Shown here: one piece after another, positions 22,461 through 32,992 of the stretch | Numbering within the stretch: the first letter of the stretch is position 1 | Layout: every line of letters starts with the position of its first letter | DNA from: Apostichopus parvimensis | Lineage: Eukaryota > Echinodermata > Holothuroidea > Aspidochirotida > Stichopodidae | Assembly: GCA_000934455.1 (NCBI GenBank) | Contig: KN887834.1 | Coordinates: forward strand, 31,518-65,588 | DNA: 34,071 bases | Direction of reading: 5' to 3' | Translations under genes and position numbers: made by a program | The notes under the pieces: generated by a model | Told to the model about the DNA's origin: nothing | Seen by the model: only the letters and a program-made list of their open reading frames with translations | Databases searched by the model: none

Positions 22461-22776
22461 TTAAAGGCATTGAAGACTCGCCCCAAACCACGTGCGGCCA
22501 TCTGAAAAAGTTTCTGTTGCTTGCAAGTGACGTTTTGTTCGTGTCGCAACAAAATGCAGACAGTAACGAAACGTGATACCTTGTTATCTTTAGCTGGACC
22601 TGAGATGTCCATCGCTGTATCATTTATACACTGTGCTGTGGGTATTGACCGCAGCTGTATGTACTGACTGTACACTAGTGTCTAATTACCGACGGTAGCT
22701 GTCTGTGTGTTTTCTGGGATCGATGGTGGTGTCTAACACTTCTGTTACACCTCATTCGAGTCTTCAAACCCTTTAA
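22461..22776 (+). mobile_element. TTAA-flanked MITE, copy A
   Basis: Starts TTAAAGGCATTGAAGACTCG and ends CGAGTCTTCAAACCCTTTAA, so the two ends are inverted repeats with TTAA at both tips (22461-22464, 22773-22776). Inner landmarks shared with copies B and C are TGCTTGCAAGTGACGTTTTG, ACCTTGTTATCTTTAGCTGG, GTCTAATTACCGACGGTAGC and GGGATCGATGGTGGTGTC. This copy lacks about 43 bp near its right end compared with B and C. TTAA target sites suggest the piggyBac superfamily, but no transposase is present. Confidence 0.85.
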
Positions 22777-23344
22777 GCCAGTGTCCACAAGTCTTTCAGT
22801 TTCTCTTAATTTTTTTTTTTTTTTTGATAAACAAGTTTGTCATGCAACAACACTTTGATGTGAATTTTAGCTTGTTTTGTACTCTGTACAGTTTATACAT
22901 TTTATTCTGTTTTTTTAAGTCATGCAGCTACATTACAGCTTTATATTACAGGTAATGTCAGCAACAGTGTCAGTGGTATGGCGGTTACTATAGTATGTAT
23001 CAAATTTCACTGAAAGGTGATTGGTTGTATCTGTCATGCGATATCAGCATATATTATACCAAATATAATATCCCGTTTAATATTCGAAATGTCAGAATTC
23101 ATTGCTCGACTGCCAATTGTGTTTTTCTTTTATATCTAGCCTCATTATCCCAGGCACTATTTCCATATCCACTATGTAGAAATGGAACTAATATTTTCTA
23201 GTACATACTAACATTGTATACATGTTGAGAACATGTTTTTTGCTGTACCAGAAGATAGTGTTTTGTTTTGATTCATGAGGGGGTAAGAGCAGGGGCATTA
23301 ATGGCAAAACCAGCGTTGCTGGGGCTTTGGACCAGCCTTGCACT
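22777..23344. other. intergenic, nothing recognised
   Basis: AT-rich sequence with a poly(T) run at about 22809-22825. I see no coding or repeat feature I can support. Confidence 0.5.
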
Positions 23345-23647
23345 CGGCAAACCGGTTCCGAGCCAGTAGCCCGGTAGAATAATTCATCTCCACCATTTGA
23401 GTACTTAACGATCAATAGAAATAACAGGAATAAACCTGTTAGAACAGGTAGAACCCGGCAAACCGGTTCCGAGCCAGTAGCCCGGTAGAATAATTCATCT
23501 CCACTATTTGAGTACTTAATGATCAGTGGAATTAACAGGTAGAACCTGTTAGAACAGGTAGAAACCGGTTCCGAGCCAGAAGCCCGGTCGAATAATTCAT
23601 CTCCACCGTTGAGTACTTAACGATCAGTGGAAATAACAGGTAGAACC
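23345..23647. repeat. tandem array, about 111-bp unit, three copies
   Basis: AACCGGTTCCGAGCCAG recurs at 23350, 23461 and 23563, followed each time by AGCCCGGT, AATAATTCATCTCCAC, GAGTACTTAA and ATCA..GGAA..AACAGG. Spacing is 111 then 102 bp; the third unit lacks about nine bases at its start. The spacers are not unique, so this is not a CRISPR array. Confidence 0.9.
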
Positions 23648-24272
23648 AAACAGAAGCAAGGGTGAGAGATGTTGGGTAGCAAACTATTTGTGCCCTTCCC
23701 TCTTTGCTTTTGTTCTTTATGCCTAGTTTTGGGTTTTGACATGGATTATTCAAAACGAAAAGTCTAATATGAGTAGTCTATTTTTTTTAGTCAACTGAAA
23801 CATTCAATTTGCCTTTAACATGTTTGGATTTTTGGTCAGTTGGGGATGGGGTGAGGGGAGGGGGGTTACCAGCACCATGCTTTCAAAAAAGTCCACCACA
23901 CAGTGTTGACTAATCCTGTCATATTAATTGTAATAAAAAGAGAAAAACAGGGGAAAAAAGCAGCAGGTTAGATACTGGCACACCATGTCTTGGTGTTAGT
24001 TTTAGTCTAGTTTTAATGCCAATTAACAAAATGGGAATTCTTTTCTCACATCATATTGTTTAAAAAAGTAGAGCACAAACAACTTAGGTCACCGTAATGA
24101 CAGAGTTCCATATAGTCTCTTGTTTCATATCGTTGTAAAAGTATCATCTATTAAATTTACGTATTAAGCTATCAGATTTGATCAGTAGTGCAGTTATGTT
24201 TTGAAATTTATATTGTCATGGTATTACATGCTTATATACTAACCTTTGTATTCCAATTTCAGTACCCGGTCT

Positions 24273-24869
24273 CAGTGTTGTAGCCACGCCGGTCGGCGCC
24301 GGTCGGGCGTAACCGCCACTAGTGCTTGCCGACCGGCACTCAGAGTAAATCAGCCTCCTACCGACCGCCGCTCAAGCTTCCTACCGACCGTCACAAAAAT
24401 CATTGAAACTTGTATTAAATGAAATCAAAATACAGAATTTGTGAAATGCAAAATCATATTTATTAAGCCTTTCCTCATACAATACAAATTACAATGATAA
24501 TTAATATGTAATTGTGACTTGTGAGGGCTTTACTAGGCGTGGTTTTTTTCGTTCAGTGATGCCGGTGGGCGTAGGGTGTTACGTTCAGTGATGTCGGTGG
24601 GGCGTAGGGTGTATTGAATAACATACTTAATTTTAGCTATTCACAAAGACTGTCAGGTGAAAAAATAGGGGTAGAATAGAGCCACCTAAAGCCATTGAAA
24701 TCAACTAAAACCCTGTAGCTTCGGGGGCTTCGCCCCTCGAACCCCACCAAGGGCCCCTGGACCTCACGCAGAGGAGCTCGCGGGCTGGCTTCGCTCGCCA
24801 TCGTCAGACAAATTAGCCGCCACTCTCTTCAAATTAGCCAGCACTCACTTTCTCCTGGCTACAACACTG
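24273..24869. mobile_element. non-autonomous hAT element with perfect 8-bp target duplication
   Basis: Ends are perfect 14-bp inverted repeats, CAGTGTTGTAGCCA at 24273-24286 and its complement at 24856-24869. Both are flanked by CCCGGTCT (24265-24272 and 24870-24877), the 8-bp duplication expected of hAT transposition. The 597-bp body has no transposase frame. Left subterminal sequence is GC-rich with repeated ACCGACCG/CGGTCGG words. A short internal duplication around 24552-24612 repeats CGTTCAGTGATG and GGCGTAGGGTG. The right half has GGGGGCTTCGCCCCTCGAAC. Confidence 0.95.
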
Positions 24870-24877
24870 CCCGGTCT

Positions 24878-25960
24878 ACCCTTCTATGGTGTCTATTGTA
24901 TAATGACTTGATGATAAAGAAGTATTATGGAATAAAATTTACAGATTGTCAGTAGTATTTGTCTTAGTTTTGTCTTTTTATCCTCTAGTTGTAATATTTA
25001 ATAATAATCAGAAAATATTGATCTGATATTTGGAGTGCTGATAGTTTTATTTTATCTTAATATTTTTTTTTTTAAATCTCTTTCGAGATATTTTTACATC
25101 ATTATTTGGTATTTGCAAGCTTTAAAAATTGATAGAAGTCTTCAACATATAAACATTTTATCTATTGTTTAAAGCAATTATTTAAAACAATTAATTAATT
25201 AAAACAAACTAATTAAAACAATTATTTAAAGCCTTAAATAAGAGAACAAAGAAGATAAGACCATTCTGATTTTAGGTAAGGCCGATTAATTCCAATAAGG
25301 TCGATTAGTTGTAAGTTTTATCCTCAACTGGTGTACCTCAATGTAAGGATCAAATTTAAGTACTTACACCATAGGCTTAGGTTAAATTTCTGTTTTCTGT
25401 TTTTCATATTCTGCACACCAGCCGCCGGAAACCAGCAAAATCAACTTTTTGAAACTTGCTAAATATGCCAATGCAATTAACCAACAACAATATGAAAGAT
25501 AACAGTTTGTACATAAGAACCAGGCAAAGCAAACTTTATTGATAATTAAAACAGTGTATATATTCATACACGTCAGGGGTTTTCCTCTGGTTCTTCGACT
25601 ACATTTTTTTCATGTATCCACAGAGGAAAAGAAATATTTGTACAGAAGATCTGCACTTGATCAAAGTATAATTACAGAGAATGTTCACAGTTAGACAAGC
25701 ATTCCAAATACATCAGATTTCAAAGAGAAATCAACAAACGTATTTAATAGGAAAACAAAGTATTTTGAAAACTTTAACCAGATGACGTCACATACTGCCA
25801 ATACGTCATTCACTTCTTGGGAGTAACGTCGGGTTTAGTCAAAATATATTACACTCCATCCACTGAAGGATTTCTCAAACTTGGGGACAAGATAATGAGG
25901 TGTTCTACTTACAGTATGGAATCCGTTTCTCTTCAAGGGAAGCTTAACATTGTCTGTTTT
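24878..25960. other. intergenic, nothing recognised
   Basis: AT-rich, with repeats of ATTAATTAAAACA and ATTATTTAAA near 25170-25230. No supported gene. Confidence 0.5.
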
Positions 25961-26279
25961 ATAATAATAATAATAATAATATTTGCTTTTTATATAGCGC
26001 TTTATACCAGCGATAGGTCTCAAAGCGCTTTACAGACGTTATATTACCCCTGATCAATGATAACCTGTCCCAGAGACAATTCCTCCAGTCGACAGCAGTT
26101 ATATACTGCGCCCACTGACAAGTTTCCTCACATGTACCCATTTAACCCCTGGGTGGAGAGAGGCAAGTGAGATAAAGCCATCTTGCCCAAGGACACAACG
26201 TAATGAACTAGGCAGGAATCGAACCAGCAATCCTTGGATCACGAGTCCGACGCCTTAGCCAATTGGCCACCACGCTCTC
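25961..26279 (-). mobile_element. tRNA-derived SINE with (ATT)n tail
   Basis: Read on the minus strand, the element begins with a tRNA-like head: box A-like TGGCCAATTGG (complement of 26259-26269) and box B GGTTCGATTCC (complement of 26214-26224). It continues through a body containing the complement of CTTGCCCAAGGACACAACG and ends in CTGTAAAGCGCTTTGAGACC followed by (ATT)n at 25961-25981. The anticodon-loop region would read CGT but the stem pairing is imperfect and no matching acceptor stem is visible, so this is a SINE head, not a working tRNA gene. I saw no clear target duplication. Confidence 0.85.
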
Positions 26280-27000
26280 TATGAGTAAGTCGTTTCAATC
26301 TGAGTGGTCGCCAGTAGGCTACTTCCCGTCCAAGTAATAGCAAAGAGATTAAAATGAAAAACGCTACCGACAAAGATTGGCGGTCATTCGACTTAGGTTC
26401 GAGTCTGCTTGACAGTACTTATGGAAGGCCCTTTGCGACACCAACGTGAAAGGAGAGGGTCTGTTTTAGCACACATGTTCTTGGGCAATTTGTCGATACG
26501 TTAACTGATAGCTTGGGAGTTGACTGTTCGGAATTGCACACATGATATAGCTAGGAGATAAGTTTCTCAACAGCTTCGATAACCTACGTACATCGGGCTT
26601 CACAATAGGGCGAATGGGGGGGGGGGGGGGGTGAAGAGGTCGGGGGAGGGGTTTAGTAACAGTCGTTGAATCTTAATTATGTTGTGACACCACTGGACCT
26701 ACAAGCTGCTTTCAGCGGTGGAAAATTAAAGTAGCCATTCGGATCTGGAATTTGTGACTTTTTTTGTTTTAGTTGCATCAGTTCGTTTCTGTTCGTGTCG
26801 GGCGGAACGGTGTAATGAGGAGGTGTTTGTGCAATGGCAATACACTGAACTTGCAATTATTAGAAATTTCAATCAAGATGAAACATTTCATTTCAGAGCA
26901 TTCTTATAGGTATGTTATCTGTCCTCCTCCCGTGCACATTCTCACCCTCTACCCCAACCCCCGACGTTGCATGTCCATCTGAAATGTGTGCACTGGAAAG
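26280..27000. other. intergenic, nothing coding recognised
   Basis: Contains a G run of about 14 bases near 26617-26630 and a GGTTCGAGTC word at about 26396 that resembles a tRNA box B but has no supporting tRNA structure. Confidence 0.5.
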
Positions 27001-27250
27001 CAGTGGCGTACCTAGAATGGTTGGCACCCGGGCGGATCCTTCCACTGTCACCCCGTGTAGGGTTGCCGTCCTGCTTTTGTTTATGATGTAAGGTGGCTTT
27101 AATACAAAATAGTGTTATCTCTGGCAAAGCTTCGAACTGATTACACATTGATTTGCAAATACAGGAAAACATTTTTGGGGGGCTTTACATTCCCCTGACT
27201 GGTAAAAGCGGCGGGCTGTAACCGCCCCCCCCCCGCATAGTACGCCACTG
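27001..27250. mobile_element. short hAT-like element (MITE)
   Basis: Left end CAGTGGCGTACCTA and right end TAGTACGCCACTG form an inverted repeat of at least 11 bp. Flanks CTGGAAAG (26993-27000) and CTGGAAAT (27256-27263) match at 7 of 8 bases, as a target duplication would. The right copy is offset by five extra bases (CAGTG, 27251-27255). CAGTGGCGTA ends are common among hAT elements. No transposase is encoded. Confidence 0.75.
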
Positions 27251-27263
27251 CAGTGCTGGAAAT

Positions 27264-28154
27264 AAATTCCATAATTTCTAGCAATTTGCAAACGTACATC
27301 ATCAACAGCCACAGTGTTCGACTCTGGCCACTTTGGGTCAACTATACATATCATGTGCCTGTGTAGAAGCTGACAGGAAATGTCGTTGTTATAATAAGTC
27401 GTTAAAACAATCATTAACTACAGGAAATATTTTGTTTCATTTTGTATTTAACCTTTTTGCCGGCCTACAAGTTACACTTTCGTTTTGTATTCTGTATATA
27501 TGCGCACTACAATGTTACAAAATATAGGGAGATTTCCAAGGCTATTTTGGTCAACACATAACTCGAATGCAACTTATCTAGATTAAATTTCTACACAACT
27601 TTTACTCTCTTTTGAACTTATCTATATGTTTTATTATACTGTGTTTATCTGGAGCAGTTCAACGTGTAGTCGTTTGCAATCGGAACTTTATGTCTAAGGT
27701 TTACTGAGTAACGTATATAAATAAATAGGACTACTTAGCTTTTGTTCTACGGTGTCAGAGGAACTATATATGGTACATTCTTGAATGATGTTTATAGGCA
27801 TACCGTCTGCATGAAAAAGACATGCTTGTGTGGTGGAATAAGCAAGGAACTATATAGTACCGTACTCTGACATGAGTGATACAGGCGTAGATTACGTTCG
27901 TATTCACAGTGTTCTATGGCAAGCTTCTTGTTGGCCTACTACACTGTTAGCTATGGCTACATATTCAATCTCAAGGTAGCCGCCTTTTCATGATTTCATT
28001 TTCGTGATTTTTGAGAAAAACAAGGTTTGAAGTAATTTGTGATCGATCAGCGGTATTGCTTACGGACTAGAAAGAATTAAGACTTTATATGAGCGCCGTA
28101 TAATATTTCTTGCGTTTTGTACGAGCATACATGCATGACTATATACTAGTCAGT
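27264..28154. other. upstream region of the ADP-ribosyl cyclase gene
   Basis: No coding exon recognised. TATA-like words occur at 27764-27771 and 28085-28090, but neither can be assigned as the promoter from sequence alone. GGAACTATATA recurs at about 27761 and 27847. Confidence 0.4.
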
Positions 28155-31100
28155 ATGGGAACCGGCAAAATCGGACGTTTTTATGGCGGTCTACTTGTAC
28201 TGCTTACATTTCTACAGTGCTGTTACTCTGTAGCAGAATATGAATCTCTGACGAAGGAGTTATTTCTGAAGAGGTGCAAAGAATTTGATGACCGTGGAGG
28301 AAGGTAAGTATATAAATACCTCTTACTTTAGGCTCGAACAGGAATTGGTTTTAAGGTAGCCGTACGGTCAGGTGACCAAAGGGTGTGAAGAATGGCGCAC
28401 AAAGAAACGTCTCATGCCGGTAATCTGACCTAGTTTCGAATGAGGTGTAACAGAAGTGTTAGACACCACCATCGATCCCAGAAAATACACACTTAGCTTG
28501 CTACCGTCGGTAATTAGACACTAGTGTACAGTAGATACATACAGCTACGGTCAATACCCACAACACAGTGTACATAGCAGTTTGGACATCTCAGGTCTAG
28601 ATAAAAGATAACAAGGTATCACGTTTCATTACTGTCTGTATTTTGTAGCAACAAGAAGAAAACGTCATTTGCAAGCAACGGAAAGTTAACTTTTGCAGAG
28701 CGCGGAACGTGGTTTGTGGCGAGTCTTCAATGCCTTTAAAGGACACACAAAAGCAACCATCATACATAGCTTATCTGACAGATTAGTTTTGTGTGTACAT
28801 TAACATTCTCCAAACGAATATAAGAGGGTTTCTCCGGTTTCGTGACAGTTATATATAGTGTATACTTGATACTGAATTGAATTTTGGTAACAAATTGTAA
28901 ATAGATAAATACAGTGGTGATAAGTAGACCATAAGGCTTAGAAATATTTTCTTCTTTTGTCGGCCTTTGAACGCGATTGAAAACCCAGGCTACATTATAT
29001 ATGCCTAATTATCACTGTAATTACTACCCTTTTTGGTTTAATTTTTATATAATGAGTTGTTCGACACATAAGAGGAAATTCAAAGAGTACATTTTATTTT
29101 ATTGCAATAATAATGTACATATCAATTAATGTGGTTCATTTCAGTAACAGCTGTGAATATCTTTGGACAGAATTCTTGAGAGCCTTTGAATGTCCATCTA
29201 CGGACTGTTCATACGTCAGCAATCCTACAAAATATGAGAGCTATGTGGCACTTATGCCGCCCACGACTCCAAAGAACAAGGTGTGTGACCTGACCTTTTG
29301 CATATTCATATAAGTAATACACGTGGCGTGGGTGATGTAGGTTGCGTGGATGTATATAAAGTGGGTGAAACCGGCAAATCGGGCGGCGAAGCCGAAGGGG
29401 TCATTATGGGCATAGCCTGAGGGGCACGTTCCCCTAATTTTGCGAAACTCCTCAAGCATTCCCCATTCCATGATTGGAAGTGCCCCTTCTTGATAATAAA
29501 ACATACTTGTTCAATTTTTGTAATTAAGAACTGTTTTAAATGTACTTGAAGAAAATGATATTGTAACTCACTGCGTGCCCTTTTGTTGAAAAACATCAAA
29601 ACACTTTAATTTGTGTTACTGCGCATGCACAGAAGATCAATTTTGTCAGATAGTGTTGAAGTAACTTTGTGGTTTCCCCTTCAAATGAAGTCGCATGCCC
29701 CACCGCATGCCCTTCGAGGTTTTTTCAACTCAAGTCTCCCCCCCCCCCCAACCTCCCTTCCACCCCACCCGGGATATAATTCTTTTCCGCAGCCAGGCTG
29801 GTTAAGCGGAGTATAGTTTCTGCCAGTAAATTCCTCTCTCAATAAATGTCCATCTCTCATTTTCCACCCTAATAGACCATGTTTTTCTCTGGTCGGACCA
29901 AAGATGCTGCCTATAATATTGGCAAAAACTGTGTTCATAAAGAAACTATACAGATGACGCTATTGGGTCATATCTTTGATGAGGTCAGCTGGTGTTGTTC
30001 TCGGAATGGTCAGTTAGATTATAGTTGCGGTCAAAATCAAACCTGTACGAATAAGACTGCCAATCTTTTCTGGAGCCAGGCATCTCATGTGGTAAGTATA
30101 TGCTCACTTGTTAATGTGTTTTCTCTTATGCGTGCTACTTTAATTTTAATTCGGATATGTCACGGTGGTTATTCGCCTAATTCTGTGTTGGTATACGTCT
30201 CCCGTTCGAAAAATATCGGTTGCACCCCAAAATGCGAAAATATGTCTATTAACGTTATGCCCAAAAGTATTGAATTTTCTTTACCTTTGCAATGCATTAG
30301 AGCTAGAACACGTTCCATAACTGTAACATTTCTGTACAACGTTCTCAGAGTTACTAAAAATGAAATGTTTTACGCTGTTTATATATGTGATACAGGTAAG
30401 AAAACGTCATGATACACACAAAAAAAATCCGTTTATATGTTAATCAGCTATAGTGACGTCATGCAGGCCTATAGCTCAGCTAACGTCTGATATATATCGT
30501 GATGAATTTATCCTACAGTATGCAGAAAATGCGACCGGTTATACAGCTGTAGTTTTAAATGGATCATCCACTCGGCCTCCATACCCAGAAAACAGGTAAT
30601 CGTGAAATCATTATATACTAGCATATACTTATAGACCTATATTTATAGCCTTGTTATTCCGCAGAATGTACTATTTCACAGTCTAAAAGTTGTTTGTATT
30701 TTTTATTCTGGGGAAGGACCCCAAGATACCACCACTAAATGGGTGGTCGATTTTAACTGTAGGGCTACTACACCGGGGCCCCTTTTTAATATTCATGAGC
30801 CCAGGGCCGGGTCCAGGGTCCAGTTATGTCTTTCTTGTTCTCTTCGTTTCCTCTTAGGAAGATAATAATGTACTATTCGTTTCCTCTTAGGAAGATAAAT
30901 ATCAGAATCAGGACATGAATGGCCCTGGTTCAATGAACCGCCTGTTACTTATAGCCTCTCTCAATTTTAATATTCCATCTTTCTGTGGTTAAGGCTTTCT
31001 ACATCTTTCTTTCTTTTCTTGTAGCTCTGATAGGTTTAAGCAATATATACGTTGTTGTTATGTACACTTTCAGTATAAAAGGCCAAGATTGAGATAAACA

Positions 31101-32241
31101 TGGAATTTTTTAATTTAGTTACATCGAACAATCTGATTTTCTGTTTTCGGTTTCTTCTTCTTCTCATTTTCTAGTATTTTCACGAACGTTGAAGTTCCCG
31201 GTCTGACCTCAAACGTTGTATCCATGACAGCAATTCTCGTTTACGACATGGACGACGTCGGAAATTTCATACAAACGTAACATATTTAATATTTTCATTT
31301 CCGGCAGGGGAGGGGGAAGGGGGGGGGGGGCTGGGAGGTGGATCCACTGTTGAGCAATATCCAACGATGAGGTAAATCTTTCTCTTTTTTTTGGTTTCTG
31401 CAGTCTTAATCTTGTTTCCTAATTTTTTTTTTGATAGTTGGAGGTGTAATTCTCAAGGAAGCCGTCTTTCAGATCTTCAAGTTGCGCTGACAAAGAAGAA
31501 CATACAATACAATTGTACTGATGATCTTTGGTGGGTAAAACCAACAAACTTTGGTATTACCTCCCCCCCCCCCCCCCCCGTCTCCCATCCCCCTCCCCAA
31601 ATATAACCGTCATAGATATTTAAATCTTTCAAGTTAACGAAAACGTAATGATGTATAATGGAGCAATCACTGGTACAATTCCAATTCCCTCTTGATAGCC
31701 TGAGCATCAGATAGCAAGGGGACGGGTGGGGGAGGGGTAGGGGGCTGGGGCAGAGCCAAGGCGCACCCCGTAGACAATGTCGCCTGAGTCTTCAATCCCC
31801 CACGCGCCCCTTTTTCAGTTTGCCATAAATACATTATGCCTATTCAGATATATATATATATTAGTCGTTATCTCATTTACCCGGGCCACATTATGCCTAG
31901 TGTCTGGATACGTCTTAACCCCCCCTCCCCTCCCCTCCCCTCCCTCATCGTCAAGCCTTGGTAGAAGTCTGCGTGTAGTTTGAAAAACGTGATGAAATTA
32001 AATTATTCTAACTTTATTTTAAATTGATCATTTTTCTATAAGCTTTGTAGAATGTAATGAATTAAATGGTTAATTTCTACTATTACATATAGTTATGCCG
32101 TCTCCTTCTTTTTTTTTTTTTAACTTTCATCCAACTAGGTTCTCTAGTGAAGAATGCAACAGCGCCATCATTTCAACACCATTCAACACTTCTTTGGTAG
32201 TATTGATGATATTACTACAGCAGTACACACTGTGGAGTTAA
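28155..32241 (+). CDS. ADP-ribosyl cyclase / CD38 family enzyme, 7 exons
   Basis: Exons: 28155-28303, 29145-29280, 29876-30091, 30519-30595, 31175-31276, 31438-31530, 32139-32241; phases join to 291 aa. An in-frame ATG at 28131 would add eight residues; 28155 is preferred because it puts the hydrophobic signal (about 8-26, GGLLVLLTFLQCC) nearer the start. Family blocks: TMFFSGRTKD 96-105, TLLGHI 123-128, FWSQAS 160-165, VVLNGS 178-183, FTNVEVPGL 195-203, KKNIQYNC 246-253. Glu199 matches the catalytic Glu of CD38 (E226) and Trp161 matches W189. Phe99, Gln121 and Met122 stand where W125, E146 and D147 are found. Twelve mature cysteines and six N-glycosylation sequons fit a secretory protein. 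A hydrophobic stretch (277-284) near the end may be a weak GPI signal. Expected reaction: NAD to cyclic ADP-ribose, or base exchange on NADP to NAADP. The exon 6 donor could be GTGGGT at 31531 or GTAAAA at 31534, differing by one Trp. Confidence 0.88.
28376..28739 (-). mobile_element. TTAA-type MITE, copy B, inverted, in cyclase intron 1
   Basis: Minus-strand copy of the 22461-22776 element. The 28736-28739 end keeps TTAA and the TTAAAGGCATTGAAGACTCG tip. The other end begins CCAAAGGGTGTGAAGA, so TTAA has decayed to CCAA. Shared inner words appear in reverse complement, for example GCTACCGTCGGTAATTAGAC at about 28500. It is 364 bp and retains the segment missing from copy A. Confidence 0.85.
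29281..29875 (+). other. cyclase intron 2
   Basis: Bounded by GTGTGT at 29281 and CTAATAG ending 29875. It holds a G/C-rich stretch with GGGCGGCGAAGCCGAAGGGG near 29380-29400, possibly a fragment of an unclassified repeat, and a C run at about 29739-29748. Confidence 0.6.
30843..30898. repeat. short tandem duplication, 33-bp unit
   Basis: TTCGTTTCCTCTTAGGAAGA occurs at 30843 and again at 30876 inside cyclase intron 4. Confidence 0.85.
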
Positions 32242-32248
32242 TATCTTT

Positions 32249-32606
32249 TTAAAGGCATTGAAGACTCGCCCTAAACCGCATGCCACGCTCTGAAAAGGTT
32301 AACTATTTTGTTGCTTGCAAGTGACGTTTTGTTCGTGTAACGTAATGAAACGTCATACCTTGTTATCTTTAGCTGGACCTGAGATGCCCATCACTTTATC
32401 GTTTGTATACTGTGCTGTGGGTATTGACCGCAGCTGTATACATGCACTGACTGTACACTAGTGTCTAATTACCGACGGTAGCAAGCTGTGTGTGTATTTT
32501 CTGGGATCGATGGTGGTGTCTAACACTTCCGTTACACCTCACACGAAACTAGATCAGATTACCGGCATTAGACGTTTCTTTTTGCGCGAGTCTTCACACC
32601 CTTTAA
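32249..32606 (+). mobile_element. TTAA-type MITE, copy C, in the cyclase 3' UTR
   Basis: TTAAAGGCATTGAAGACTCG starts 7 bases after the stop codon (TAA 32239-32241). The element ends CGAGTCTTCACACCCTTTAA with TTAA at 32603-32606. It is 358 bp, in the same orientation as copy A and opposite to copy B. Because the stop precedes it, the insertion did not create the C-terminus. Confidence 0.9.
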
Positions 32607-32992
32607 ATCAGCTATTTCCGTTCATTTCACGATTTTTTTTTCTTCAAAATCCTGTAGTTGAGTTTCAAAGAAATCCGATAATATCATTAGATTGACTGGT
32701 CAAGCCTTTTAAGTTCAAATAATGAAAGTAATGCTAAAGTGCATTTTTAAAATACCTTACGTTTTCTCTGTGGTTTATGCTCATTTTGAGTAAAAAAGTG
32801 TCTTGTCAACGAAATATGAATAACCAAAACGAATCACTCCTAAGAGTAGGCTTTCTTATTAAACACGTACATTCGTTGCGTGAAAGTTTTTATAACCATT
32901 TTTGTTTATGTCTTTGTGTCTTACATTTGATAAATTGTAATCGTAATTTTTTTTTATTTTTTTTTATTGCTCATGTAAATCATACAATACAC

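Noticed and set aside
21846..22576. Open frames of about 180-220 residues spanning 21846-22576
   Set aside because: They consist mainly of undetermined N bases in the assembly gap.
23345..23647. CRISPR-like array
   Set aside because: The whole unit repeats, including the would-be spacers, and the genome is eukaryotic.
26214..26279. tRNA gene on the minus strand
   Set aside because: Boxes A and B are present but the anticodon stem is imperfect and there is no acceptor-stem pairing; it is continuous with a SINE body and ATT tail.
29879..30412. 177-aa single open frame starting MFFSGRTKD
   Set aside because: Only the part up to 30091 is exon. GTAAGT follows at 30092 and the remaining residues have no family similarity, while the next exon at 30519 continues the cyclase.
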